Positions 27,993-36,396 of a stretch of DNA of 64,000 nt are shown in pieces (positions within the stretch are counted from its first letter, which is position 1; each line of letters starts with the position of its first letter). This stretch comes from Sphingobium sp. AP50 (GTDB lineage Bacteria > Pseudomonadota > Alphaproteobacteria > Sphingomonadales > Sphingomonadaceae). The notes beneath the pieces are model-generated. The model was not told the origin of the DNA and made no database searches. It saw only the letters and a list, made by a program, of their open reading frames with translations. The stretch covers positions 682,001 through 746,000 of the forward strand of contig NZ_FNYZ01000001.1 in assembly GCF_900109095.1 (NCBI RefSeq), in the 5' to 3' direction. A program made the translations under genes and the position numbers.

Positions 27993-28654
27993 CCGGGCCT
28001 CTTACCGCTCTGCTGGGCATCCGGATCGATGGCGTCGATCCGTCGCCTTTCGTCGCGGGCGTCTATCTGCTGGCGGGCCTGATCTTCCTCATTGCCATGC
28101 GCAGCCCGCAACGGCGCGGCAATCGGCTGGCGCTGGCTGGTCTGGTGCTGGCCTGTGGCGCGGCGGTCTACAGCCATGATGTCGTCAACCTGCCGGAGAT
28201 GGTCGGTGCGGTCATCATCGGCGGGGGCATCGGCCTGCTGCTGGTCCGCCGCGCCGCGCAGGCGGTCTTGCCGACGCTGATCGGCCTTGGTCTGGGCCTG
28301 CTGGGCGCGGCGGCGATGGCGCTGGCGGCGGCGATCCTGCGCAATCGCGGGCCATTTGATCTTGAGGGGGGCGCTGCAATCTGTGCGATCATCGGCGGCC
28401 TGATCGGTGCGGCTCAGCTCTTCGCGGCCTTGCTTGCAGGGTGGACCGGGCGGATCGGCGACGGGCTGGTGCGGCTCTGGCTCATCGCCGGCGCGGGCGG
28501 AGCGGGGGCGGTGCTGGGCCTTGCGATCGGCAACAGCGCGATGGTCATCGGCGGGGCGCTCGCCGCATCGGGCAGCCTGACGCTGGGCTGGCGCGTGAGG
28601 AAGATGGGACCGACGGCATCTGGGGGCTTGCCCCGCGCGCCGGGCCTGCCCTAA
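27989..28654 (+). CDS. Membrane protein resembling the membrane domain of transhydrogenase beta (PntB), without NADP domain
   Basis: 221 residues, about seven membrane helices. GVYLLAGLIFLIAM (24-37), RRGNRLALAGLVLACGA (42-58), VNLPEMVGAVIIGGGIGLLLVRRA (66-89) and GNSAMVIGGALAASGSLTLGWRV (181-203) align in order with the N-terminal and last helices of PntB. The position of the proton-channel His (His91 in E. coli) is Gly here, and the segment carrying the conserved Asp/Asn pair (GADMPVV...NSYSGWA) is missing. The whole NADP(H)-binding domain III is absent. The frame is intact and coupled to the preceding gene, so it is not an obvious pseudogene. Confidence 0.5.
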   Translation: MTGPLTALLGIRIDGVDPSPFVAGVYLLAGLIFLIAMRSPQRRGNRLALAGLVLACGAAVYSHDVVNLPEMVGAVIIGGGIGLLLVRRAAQAVLPTLIGLGLGLLGAAAMALAAAILRNRGPFDLEGGAAICAIIGGLIGAAQLFAALLAGWTGRIGDGLVRLWLIAGAGGAGAVLGLAIGNSAMVIGGALAASGSLTLGWRVRKMGPTASGGLPRAPGLP

Positions 28655-28702
28655 CCCTTGGGCGATAGCGGCCAGTTCCGGTCGCGCCCCCTTGGAGAAG
28701 CA

Positions 28703-29392
28703 ATGCGCAAACTCGGCCTTATCGGTGGTCTCAGCTGGACGTCCACCGCCCGCTATTATGAGATCATCAACAAGGCGGTGCATCGCGCGCTGGGCGGCCA
28801 GCATAGCGCCCCGCTGCTGATCGACAGCCTGGATTTCGCCGAAGTCGCCCGCTGCGCCACGCAGCAGGATTGGGATTGCGCCGCCGGGCAGCTCATCGCG
28901 TCCGCGCGCCGACTGGAACAGGGCGGGGCCGGCAGCATCCTGATCTGCGCCAATTCCATGCACCGCGTCTATGATCAGGTGCAGGCAGAGGTCGGCATTC
29001 CCATCATCCACATCGCCGAAGTGGTGGGCGACAGGATGCAGGCCGACGGGATCGAAAAGGCCGCGCTGATCGGCACCCGCAACGTCATGACCGAAAAATT
29101 CTACCGCCAGCGTCTGGTGGCGCATGGCGTATCGCTGTTGCCCGCCGACATGGAACTGGCCGACCGGATCGACCGCATCGTCTATGACGAGCTGACTCTG
29201 GGCAAGGTCAGCAAGGAATCCGAACGCTATATGAAGTCGGAACTGACCGACATCGCCAAGGAAGATGTGCAGGCGGTGGTGCTGGCCTGCACCGAACTGG
29301 AGATGATCGTCGATGTGAAGGCCAATGTCCTGCCGATCTACGACTGCACCGGCATTCATGCGAAGGCAGGCGTGGACTTCATATTGGGCTGA
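28703..29392 (+). CDS. Aspartate/glutamate racemase family protein
   Basis: 229 residues from ATG 28703 (GGAGAAG 3-9 bases upstream). KLGLIGGLSWTSTARYY at the start, CANSMH near residues 84-89 (first catalytic Cys) and ACTELEM near residues 183-189 (second catalytic Cys) define the two-cysteine racemase family, of YgeA/aspartate racemase type. It interconverts L- and D-amino acids without cofactor; the actual substrate is not visible. Downstream of the transhydrogenase-like module, possibly read from the same promoter. Confidence 0.88.
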   Translation: MRKLGLIGGLSWTSTARYYEIINKAVHRALGGQHSAPLLIDSLDFAEVARCATQQDWDCAAGQLIASARRLEQGGAGSILICANSMHRVYDQVQAEVGIPIIHIAEVVGDRMQADGIEKAALIGTRNVMTEKFYRQRLVAHGVSLLPADMELADRIDRIVYDELTLGKVSKESERYMKSELTDIAKEDVQAVVLACTELEMIVDVKANVLPIYDCTGIHAKAGVDFILG

Positions 29393-29394
29393 TG

Positions 29395-29502
29395 CCGGAA
29401 CGTGCTCCTGCGAAAGCAGGAGCCCAGTTCGGAACGCGGAGATTATCGTAAGCGCGGGACTGGGTTCCTGCCTTGGCAGGAACACGTCGGTTCCGGGATC
29501 AA
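29395..29502. repeat. Intergenic double-hairpin repeat
   Basis: GCTCCTGC-gaaa-GCAGGAGC and, further right, TTCCTGCC-ttg-GCAGGAA form two hairpins, and the flanks CCCAGT / ACTGGG and GGAACGTG / CACGTcGGTTCC also pair, making one large cruciform-like unit of about 105 bases. It separates the convergent racemase and GntR genes. Similar elements are common in sphingomonad genomes. Confidence 0.7.
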
Positions 29503-30239
29503 CCCGGCTCGCTGATCGCGATATCCATGTCCGCCAGCGCCAGCCGCAGCAGTTCGGCCATGGTCGCGCGCGCTGCCGCCGTGTCGCGGGCGGCGATCGC
29601 CTGATAGACGGCGCGATGGTCGGGCAGGGGATCGCGCGGCATCAGCTTCTTGCGATGCTTGAACTTGGTGGTCCAACTGACCGCCGCGCCGACCGAACTG
29701 GCGAGCGCCGACAGTGCATCATTGCGGGTGGCCGCCAATATCGCATGATGGAAACGCTGGTCGGCGGCGCGCCCTTCGGGCGTCGACAGGCCATAGCGGC
29801 CCATTTCCTCCAGCGCGGCATCCATGGTCGCCAATTGGTCATCGGTGCGGCGGCGCGCAGCGAACTCAGCCGCCGCCGGTTCGATCACGCCACGCAATTC
29901 GAACAGGTCGCGGATGAAGTCGGGGTCCGGCTCGCCCGCGAACATCCAGGCGAGCATTTCGGGGTCCAGCACGTTCCAGCGGTTGCGCGGCAGGACGCGG
30001 GTGCCGGCCTTGGGCCGGCTTTCCACCATGCCCCGCGCAATCAGGATGCGCACCGCTTCGCGATAAGCGGTGCGTGACACGCCCAGCCGCTCGGACGCCT
30101 CGATCTCGCCCTCGAACAGGTCGCCGGGCTTGTATTTGCCGGTCAATATGGCGGTGCCCAGATCGCGGGCGATCGCCTGATGGATGCGGAGCGCGCCCTC
30201 GTCCGATCCGAACGGTCCTTCCCTGCGCGCGCTCCCCAT
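29499..30239 (-). CDS. GntR family regulator, FCD (FadR) subfamily
   Basis: 246 residues from the start at 30239 (GGAAGAAGAGG upstream). Winged helix at about 15-80 (AILTGKYKPGDLFEGEIEASERLGVSRTAYREAVRIL over two helices) and an all-helical FCD domain with the metal-ligand pattern (FELRGVIEP, DQRFHHAIL, DHRAVYQAI). It is the last gene of the sugar-oxidation unit, 19 bases after the galactose dehydrogenase stop, so it probably responds to a sugar acid and controls this locus and the divergent dgoKA genes. Confidence 0.88.
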   Translation of the reverse strand: MGSARREGPFGSDEGALRIHQAIARDLGTAILTGKYKPGDLFEGEIEASERLGVSRTAYREAVRILIARGMVESRPKAGTRVLPRNRWNVLDPEMLAWMFAGEPDPDFIRDLFELRGVIEPAAAEFAARRRTDDQLATMDAALEEMGRYGLSTPEGRAADQRFHHAILAATRNDALSALASSVGAAVSWTTKFKHRKKLMPRDPLPDHRAVYQAIAARDTAAARATMAELLRLALADMDIAISEPG

Positions 30240-30258
30240 GCCTCTTCTTCCTTTGATA

Positions 30259-31179
30259 TCAGTCCTCAAACGCAGCCGTAGGGCAATGCCGTCCGCAAAG
30301 GAAGGCATCGGCCACCAGACGCAGCGGCGCGGTGTCGGCGTCGATCGCCTTATCCGCCACCAGGCGCACGAAACGCCGGTACATGGTCGGATATTCCTCG
30401 TCCGGCGCCTTCATCTGCACTTCGCCGTCCAGCCGCAGGGTATTGCCGCCCTCCGACAGGAGCAGGCTGCCCTTGTCGGTATCGACCGCGATGTCCCAGG
30501 TCTGCGGACCCGTCTGGCGCCAGTCGAACACGGTGTCGATCGCCGCGCCCGAAGCCGTCGCCATGCTCAGCGTCGCGCCGATCGGCGCATGCTTGTTCGA
30601 CGGGACTTCCAGCGAAGCCGACAGCACCGTGATCGGCTCGCCGACGATCTCGGTCAGGATCGACAGGGCGTTGATGCCCGGATCGAACACGCCGAAACCA
30701 CCAGCTTCCCAGATCCAGGGCTGACCCGGATGCCAGTGGCGCACATCTTCACGCCACTGAATGTCGATGCGCTCGACCTTTCGCTCCGCGATCCACGCCT
30801 TGGCCTGTGCCACGGCGGCGGCATAGCGGCTGTGCCAGCTGGCATAGAGCGTCACGCCCTGTGCCCTGGCCAGCGCGGTCAGCGCTTCCACTTCGGACAC
30901 GGTCGCGCCGGGCGGCTTTTCCAGGAACACATGCTTGCCCGCCAGCAGCGCCTGCCGGGCCGCCTGATAGCGGACCTGCGGCGGCTGGCAGAGGATGACG
31001 GCATCCAGATCGGGTTCACCCGCCAGCATCGCGCCGAGGTCGGGGTAATTATTCACCCCTTCGCCCTGCGCGTTGCGGCTGGCGACGGCGACCAGCTCGA
31101 TGCCGTCGATCTTCTCGATCGCGGGCAGGTGCTGGTCGCGCGCGATCTTGCCGAGGCCTACAAGACCTGCCCTGATCAT
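30259..31179 (-). CDS. D-galactose (L-arabinose) 1-dehydrogenase, Gfo/Idh/MocA family
   Basis: 306 residues. NAD(P)-binding Rossmann motif GLVGLGKIA (5-13), the EKPP motif at 87-90, and the DxGxxAL-like block FDPGINALSIL. Gfo/Idh/MocA proteins of this type oxidise D-galactose, D-fucose or L-arabinose to the lactone. Its start overlaps the stop of the semialdehyde dehydrogenase gene by one base (TGATG). A lactonase to open the product is not encoded nearby. Substrate preference between galactose and arabinose cannot be read from sequence alone. Confidence 0.82.
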   Translation of the reverse strand: MIRAGLVGLGKIARDQHLPAIEKIDGIELVAVASRNAQGEGVNNYPDLGAMLAGEPDLDAVILCQPPQVRYQAARQALLAGKHVFLEKPPGATVSEVEALTALARAQGVTLYASWHSRYAAAVAQAKAWIAERKVERIDIQWREDVRHWHPGQPWIWEAGGFGVFDPGINALSILTEIVGEPITVLSASLEVPSNKHAPIGATLSMATASGAAIDTVFDWRQTGPQTWDIAVDTDKGSLLLSEGGNTLRLDGEVQMKAPDEEYPTMYRRFVRLVADKAIDADTAPLRLVADAFLCGRHCPTAAFED

Positions 31180-32756
31180 CAGGCGGCCACTTCCAGCTTG
31201 CCTTCCATGCGGCGCGTCAGGCCCCAGGGATTGGCATCCTGCAGCGCGGGCGGCAGCACGGCATCAATTACGTCCTGATAGCAGACCGGACGCAGGAAGC
31301 GCATCATCGCCAGCGTACCGACCGAAGTGGTGCGGCCGTCCGAGGTCGACGGGAAGGGACCGCCATGGACCATGGCATGGGTCACTTCGACGCCGGTCGG
31401 CCAGCCATTGGCAAGCACGCGGCCGACCTTGCGGGACAGCGTCGGCAGCAGCTTGGCGGCATTGTCGGTGTCGCTTGCGTCCATCTGCAGCGTGGCGGTC
31501 AGCTGACCTTCCATCTGGGCGATGGTGGCGATCACTTCCTCGATCGTGGCGCACTTCACCAGGATCGAGGAGGAACCGAACACTTCATGCGACAGCGCCG
31601 GGTTGGTGCGGAACTGCTCGCCGCTGGTGGCGAACAGGGCCGACTGGGCCAGGTTCACGCCTTCGGCTTCGGCGCCGCGCGCCACGGTGGTGACGCCTTC
31701 CGCGCCAGCCAGCGCCTCGACGCCCTTTTCATAGGCGGCGTGGATGCCCGGCGTCAGCATGACATGGGGCTGGTTGGCCGACAGGGCCGTTGCCGCCGAA
31801 GCGACGAAACGGTCGAGATCGGGGCTGTCGAGCGCGATCACCATGCCGGGGTTGGTGCAGAACTGGCCGGCGAAGAGGCTGAGCGAACCGACGAAGGCGG
31901 TGCCCAGTGCTTCGGCGCGGGCCGCGAGCGCGCCCGGCAGCAGCACGACCGGGTTGATCGACGACATTTCCGAATAGACCGGGATCGGCTCTTCGCGGTT
32001 CGCGGCGATCTTCATCAGCGCAATGCCGCCGCCGCGCGAACCGGTGAAGCCGACCGCCTTGATGCGCGGATCGGCGACCAGCGCGCCGCCCAGATCATTG
32101 GTGGTGCCGGGCAGGTAGGAGAAGACGCCTTCGTGCAGGCCGCTGGCCTTGACCGCGGCGGCGATGGCGCGGGCGACCAGTTCGCCGGTGCCGGGGTGGG
32201 CGGGGTGGCCCTTCACGACGACCGGGCTACCGGCAGCGAAGGCCGATGCGGTGTCACCGCCCGCGACGGAGAAGGCGAGCGGGAAGTTGGACGCGCCGAA
32301 CACGGCGACCGGGCCGACCGACTGGTTGACGCGGCGCAGGTCGCTGCGGGGCAGGGGCGCACGTTCCGGCAGCGCCTTGTCGATGGTGACGTCCAGCCAG
32401 TCGCCCTGACGGACATAAGAAGCGAACAGACGGAGCTGACCGACGGTGCGGCCACGCTCGCCCTCCAGGCGACCACGCGGCAGGCCGGTTTCGCTCATGG
32501 CGGTGGTGATCAGCAGGTCGCCGATTGCCATGATCTGGTCGGCAACGGCTTCCAGAAAGGCCGCGCGGGTTTCAGGCGACAGGGTCGAAAAGCTCTCGAA
32601 CGCGCTGTCGGCCAGCGCGCAGGCATCGGCGACATCGGCGGTCGAGGCGTTGTGGAAGGCGACCTCGCCCTTGGCGCCGGTCGAAGGATCGACCGCGAAG
32701 AAAGGCTCACCGCCGGTGCGCTCGGCGGCACCGACCAGAATGGCTCCGTTAAACAT
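31179..32756 (-). CDS. NADP-dependent alpha-ketoglutarate semialdehyde (2,5-dioxopentanoate) dehydrogenase
   Basis: 525 residues, the length of the sugar-pathway (type III) KGSADH enzymes. Catalytic Cys300 in AGQFCTNPG, general base Glu263 in YSEMSSINP, and Asn157 in ASNFPLAF. It oxidises 2-ketoglutarate semialdehyde to 2-ketoglutarate, the last step of pentose and aldarate oxidation (Weimberg type). With galactose as sugar it would not be needed, so its presence suggests that this locus also handles L-arabinose or an aldarate. Confidence 0.88.
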   Translation of the reverse strand: MFNGAILVGAAERTGGEPFFAVDPSTGAKGEVAFHNASTADVADACALADSAFESFSTLSPETRAAFLEAVADQIMAIGDLLITTAMSETGLPRGRLEGERGRTVGQLRLFASYVRQGDWLDVTIDKALPERAPLPRSDLRRVNQSVGPVAVFGASNFPLAFSVAGGDTASAFAAGSPVVVKGHPAHPGTGELVARAIAAAVKASGLHEGVFSYLPGTTNDLGGALVADPRIKAVGFTGSRGGGIALMKIAANREEPIPVYSEMSSINPVVLLPGALAARAEALGTAFVGSLSLFAGQFCTNPGMVIALDSPDLDRFVASAATALSANQPHVMLTPGIHAAYEKGVEALAGAEGVTTVARGAEAEGVNLAQSALFATSGEQFRTNPALSHEVFGSSSILVKCATIEEVIATIAQMEGQLTATLQMDASDTDNAAKLLPTLSRKVGRVLANGWPTGVEVTHAMVHGGPFPSTSDGRTTSVGTLAMMRFLRPVCYQDVIDAVLPPALQDANPWGLTRRMEGKLEVAA

Positions 32757-32914
32757 GGATATCTCCCGAAATGTCGTGGAACGTTTTGAAAATCTTGCCG
32801 GAACGGCGCGTGCGTCAGATGGGGGTGGCAGGATATGATTTCGAGCATGACTGCACGGAAATTATGTCCTGTTGCCCCTTTTCGATGACGCGCCGTTGAC
32901 GGTTGAGTGCCCGA

Positions 32915-34717
32915 TCAATGGTTATCGCGCGGCAGGCCCATGGTCTGGGCGATGCGCTGATATTTTTCCGCACCTTCCAGAATCGCGCCGGTGTTCATCT
33001 GACCGACCACCGAACGCTGGATTTCCTGCCACGGCGTCTGCGAAGCGGGATATTTGAATCCGCCCTCGGCGACCAGCTTCGCGCGGCGTGCTTCCAGTTC
33101 CTCGTCGGAAATCAGGACGTTCACGACACCCTTCTTCAGGTCCATGCGAACCCGATCGCCGGTTTCCAGCAGCGCGAGGCCGCCCATCGCCGCCGCTTCG
33201 GGCGAAGCGTTCAGGATCGACGGGCTGCCCGAGGTGCCGGACTGACGGCCGTCGCCGATGCAGGGCAGGGCCGAAACGCCTTCGGTGATCAGATAGGATG
33301 GCGGACGCATGTTCACGACTTCGGCCGCGCCCGGATAGCCGATCGGGCCGGCGCCGCGCATGAACATCAGCGTGTCGGCGGTGATGCCGACCGACGGATC
33401 GTCGATGCGGTGGTGATAGTCTTCGGGGCCATCGAACACGACCGCCGGGCCTTCAAAGGCTTCGGGATCGTCGGGGTTCGACAGATAGCGCATGCGAAAT
33501 TCTTCGCTGATGACGCTGGTCTTCATGACAGCTTCGTCGAACAGATTGCCGGTCAGGACCAGGAAGCCCGCTTCGTCCTTCAGCGGCTGGTTGAACGGAC
33601 GGATGACCTTTTCATCCTCGATCTCCACGCCCTTGCAATTTTCGCCCATGGTCTTGCCATTGACGGTCATGGCGCCCTCCTTGATCAGGCCCTGGTCGAT
33701 CAACTGGCTGATGACGGCAGGCAGGCCGCCGGCGCGGTAATAATCCTCGCCCAGATATTCGCCGGCCGGCTGCATGTTGACCAGCAGCGGCACCTTGTGG
33801 CCGACCGTTTCCCAATCCTTGAGCGGCAGTTCGACGCCCATGTGGCGGGCGATCGCGGCCAGATGGATCGGCGCGTTGGTCGAACCGCCGATTGCCGAGT
33901 TGGCGACGATGGCGTTGTGGAAGGCGTCGAGCGTCATGATGTCGGAGGGCTTCAAGTCCTCATGCACCATTTCCACGATGCGCTTGCCGGTGCGCCAGGC
34001 CGCTTCCTGACGGTCGCGATAGGGGGCGGGAATTGCCGCGCTGCCGGGCAGCATCATGCCCAGCGCTTCGGCAAGGGCGTTCATGGTGCTGGCGGTGCCC
34101 ATGGTGTTGCAGAAACCGGTCGAGGGCGCGGAAGACGCGACCAGCTTGATGAAGCCTTCATCATCGATCTTGCCGGCGGCCAGCAGCTGGCGGCCATGCC
34201 AGACGATGGTGCCGGAACCGGTGCGCTCGCCCTTGTGCCAGCCATTCAGCATCGGGCCGACCGACAGAGCGATGGCGGGAATATTGACGGTGGCGGCGGC
34301 CATCAGCAGTGCGGGGGTCGTCTTGTCGCAACCGCTGGTCAGGATTACGCCGTCGAGCGGATAGCCATACATGGCTTCGACGAGGCCCAGATAGGCCAGG
34401 TTGCGGTCCAGACCGGCGGTCGGACGCTTGCCGGTTTCCTGGATCGGATGGACCGGGAATTCGAGCGCGATGCCGCCCATTTCGCGAATGCCTTCGCGCA
34501 TGCGCTCGGCCAGCACGAGGTGATGGCGGTTGCAGGGCGACAGGTCGCTGCCGGTCTGGGCGATGCCGATGATCGGCTTGCCGCTGCGCAGTTCTTCGAG
34601 GGACAGGCCGAAGTTCAGATATCGCTCCAGATAGAGCGAGGTCATGTCGATATTCTCTGGATTATCGAACCAGGCGCGGCTGCGCAGCTTGGGGGCAGTC
34701 TTCGGCGAATCGCTCAT
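32915..34717 (-). CDS. Sugar-acid dehydratase of the IlvD/Edd family (galactonate/arabinonate dehydratase)
   Basis: 600 residues from the start at 34717. [21 protein letters not shown] at the start, [25 protein letters not shown] and [16 protein letters not shown] supply the iron-sulfur cysteines; [21 protein letters not shown] is the C-terminal signature. These residues mark the branch of the family that dehydrates L-arabinonate, D-xylonate, D-fuconate or D-galactonate rather than the amino-acid enzyme IlvD (also present here at 8436). First gene of the minus-strand unit with the semialdehyde and sugar dehydrogenases. Confidence 0.9.
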   Translation of the reverse strand: MSDSPKTAPKLRSRAWFDNPENIDMTSLYLERYLNFGLSLEELRSGKPIIGIAQTGSDLSPCNRHHLVLAERMREGIREMGGIALEFPVHPIQETGKRPTAGLDRNLAYLGLVEAMYGYPLDGVILTSGCDKTTPALLMAAATVNIPAIALSVGPMLNGWHKGERTGSGTIVWHGRQLLAAGKIDDEGFIKLVASSAPSTGFCNTMGTASTMNALAEALGMMLPGSAAIPAPYRDRQEAAWRTGKRIVEMVHEDLKPSDIMTLDAFHNAIVANSAIGGSTNAPIHLAAIARHMGVELPLKDWETVGHKVPLLVNMQPAGEYLGEDYYRAGGLPAVISQLIDQGLIKEGAMTVNGKTMGENCKGVEIEDEKVIRPFNQPLKDEAGFLVLTGNLFDEAVMKTSVISEEFRMRYLSNPDDPEAFEGPAVVFDGPEDYHHRIDDPSVGITADTLMFMRGAGPIGYPGAAEVVNMRPPSYLITEGVSALPCIGDGRQSGTSGSPSILNASPEAAAMGGLALLETGDRVRMDLKKGVVNVLISDEELEARRAKLVAEGGFKYPASQTPWQEIQRSVVGQMNTGAILEGAEKYQRIAQTMGLPRDNH

Positions 34718-34855
34718 CGGGGCATCCTGACGCAAAAATAGGGCATGGCGCGTTGACGCGCTCACCGTCCTGATATACTCATACAAATTGAATTTCAAGA
34801 ACCCGAAGTGGGGAAATGTGAGCGCTACCATAAATATTCTTCAGAGGGGTGCCCG
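34718..34855. promoter_or_regulatory. Divergent control region between dehydratase and dgoK
   Basis: 138 bases separate the two oppositely transcribed units. TGATATACTCATACAA (34771-34786) reads on the minus strand as TTGTATGAGTATATCA, an imperfect palindrome of the TTGTAT...ATACAA style bound by many GntR/FCD regulators, and is the best operator candidate for the regulator encoded at 29499-30239. AT-rich flanks at 34786-34846 suit the promoters. Confidence 0.35.
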
Positions 34856-35761
34856 ATGACCGATTATGCCGTGATCGGTGATTGGGGGACAAGTCGCCTG
34901 CGGCTGTTCCGGGTGGAAAATGGGGTGATCACTGCCCGTCGCGATGGGCCGGGGATCGGTGCGGTCGGGCGTGCTGCGGAAACTGCCTTTGCCGACACGA
35001 TCGCGCCCTGGCTGGCCGATGGCACGCCGCAGTCCATTACCCTGTGCGGCATGGTCGGCGCGCGCGACGGCTGGGTGGAGGCGCCCTATGCTGATTGTCC
35101 CGCCGATGCAGCGACATGGCGGCAGGCGGCGGTCCGCTTCGACTGGCGCGGCGCGCCGCTGGCGATCATGGCGGGTCTGGCCTGCGAGGGCGCAGACGGC
35201 ATCCCGGATGTAATGCGCGGCGAGGAAGCCCAGATTTTCGGCGCGATAGCCCGCGATCCGGCGCTGGCGCAGGGGCGGCATCTGATCGTTTTGCCCGGCA
35301 CCCATAATAAATGGTCGCTGGTCGAGGATGGCCGGGTCGTCGCTTTCCGCACTGTGCCGACCGGCGAGATGTTCGCCCTGCTGCGCGATCAGTCCACGCT
35401 AGGACCGAAGGTTGAACTCACCGATCCGGCCGAGGAAGCCGCCGGTTTTGCCGAAGGTCTTGAAAAGGCGGGCGTCGGCAAGCTGTTGCAATCGCTGTTC
35501 GCCGCGCGCGCGATGCGGCTGCGCGCCGGGCGCTCTACCGACTGGGCGCTGGGCTATCTGTCCGGCTTGCTGATCGGGTGCGAAGTCGCTGAAGTGCGCG
35601 CCAGCCTGGGCGAGGATGCCGACGTGCTGCTGATCGGCGACAAGCGGCTTTCGGCCCGCTATGCGCAGGCGCTGGAGGCGCAGGGCGTTGGCTCTGCGGC
35701 GATCGATGGCGATGCCTGTGCGCTCGCCGGGCTTGGATATTTGGGAGAAGTGACGGCATGA
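34856..35761 (+). CDS. dgoK: 2-dehydro-3-deoxygalactonokinase
   Basis: 301 residues from ATG 34856 (AGAGGGG 5 bases upstream). It phosphorylates 2-keto-3-deoxygalactonate. VIGDWGTSRLRLF at the start is the phosphate loop; CGMVGARDGWVEAPYADCP, LPGTHNKWSLVEDG and FRTVPTGEMFALL are the DgoK-family blocks. It overlaps dgoA by 4 bases (ATGA), so the two are translated together. Divergent from the galactonate-type dehydratase. Confidence 0.94.
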   Translation: MTDYAVIGDWGTSRLRLFRVENGVITARRDGPGIGAVGRAAETAFADTIAPWLADGTPQSITLCGMVGARDGWVEAPYADCPADAATWRQAAVRFDWRGAPLAIMAGLACEGADGIPDVMRGEEAQIFGAIARDPALAQGRHLIVLPGTHNKWSLVEDGRVVAFRTVPTGEMFALLRDQSTLGPKVELTDPAEEAAGFAEGLEKAGVGKLLQSLFAARAMRLRAGRSTDWALGYLSGLLIGCEVAEVRASLGEDADVLLIGDKRLSARYAQALEAQGVGSAAIDGDACALAGLGYLGEVTA

Positions 35762-36390
35762 CCCTGGACGAATTGCTGGCCGACGGCGCGCCGCCGGTCT
35801 GCGCCATCCTGCGCGGCATCAAGCCGGAAGAAGCGCTGGACGTCAGCGCTGCGCTGGTCGAAGCGGGCATCCGTATCCTCGAAGTGCCGTTCAATTCGCC
35901 CGAACCGCTCAAGAGCATCGCGGCGATGCAGCAGGCCTTTGGCGACGTCGCCCTGATCGGTGGCGGCACGGTGCTGAGCGTCGAAGCGGTGGAGGACCTG
36001 CATCAGGCAGGCGGTCGGATCATGGTGACGCCCAACACCAACCCCGACGTCATCCGGCGCGGCGCGGAACTGGGGCTGGAATTGCTGCCCGGTTTCATGA
36101 CGCCCAGCGAAGCCTTTGCCGCGATTGCAGCGGGAGCCAAGCGGATCAAGCTGTTCCCGGCCGCCCGCCTTGGCGCGGCTTATGTGAAGGCGGTCAAGGA
36201 TGTGCTGCCCAAACATGTCGGCGTCTGGGCCGTGGGCGGCACGGGCGCGGACACGATCGGCGAATGGCTGGCGGGCGGTTGTGAGGGCATTGGCGTGGGC
36301 GGCGCACTCTACAAGCCGGGCGACGATGCCGTGACCGTGGGCCAGCGGGGTCGCGATCTGGTGGCGGCGTGGAAGGCGACGCAAGGCTGA
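35758..36390 (+). CDS. dgoA: 2-dehydro-3-deoxy-6-phosphogalactonate aldolase
   Basis: 210 residues. Class I aldolase that cleaves KDPGal to pyruvate and glyceraldehyde-3-phosphate. Glu42 in ILEVPFNSP and the Schiff-base Lys131 in RIKLFPAARLG are the catalytic residues; IGGGTVLS and AVGGTGADTIGEWLAGG bind the phosphate. Stops 6 bases before the end of the convergent histidine kinase gene. Confidence 0.95.
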   Translation: MTLDELLADGAPPVCAILRGIKPEEALDVSAALVEAGIRILEVPFNSPEPLKSIAAMQQAFGDVALIGGGTVLSVEAVEDLHQAGGRIMVTPNTNPDVIRRGAELGLELLPGFMTPSEAFAAIAAGAKRIKLFPAARLGAAYVKAVKDVLPKHVGVWAVGGTGADTIGEWLAGGCEGIGVGGALYKPGDDAVTVGQRGRDLVAAWKATQG

Positions 36391-36396
36391 CAGCTT

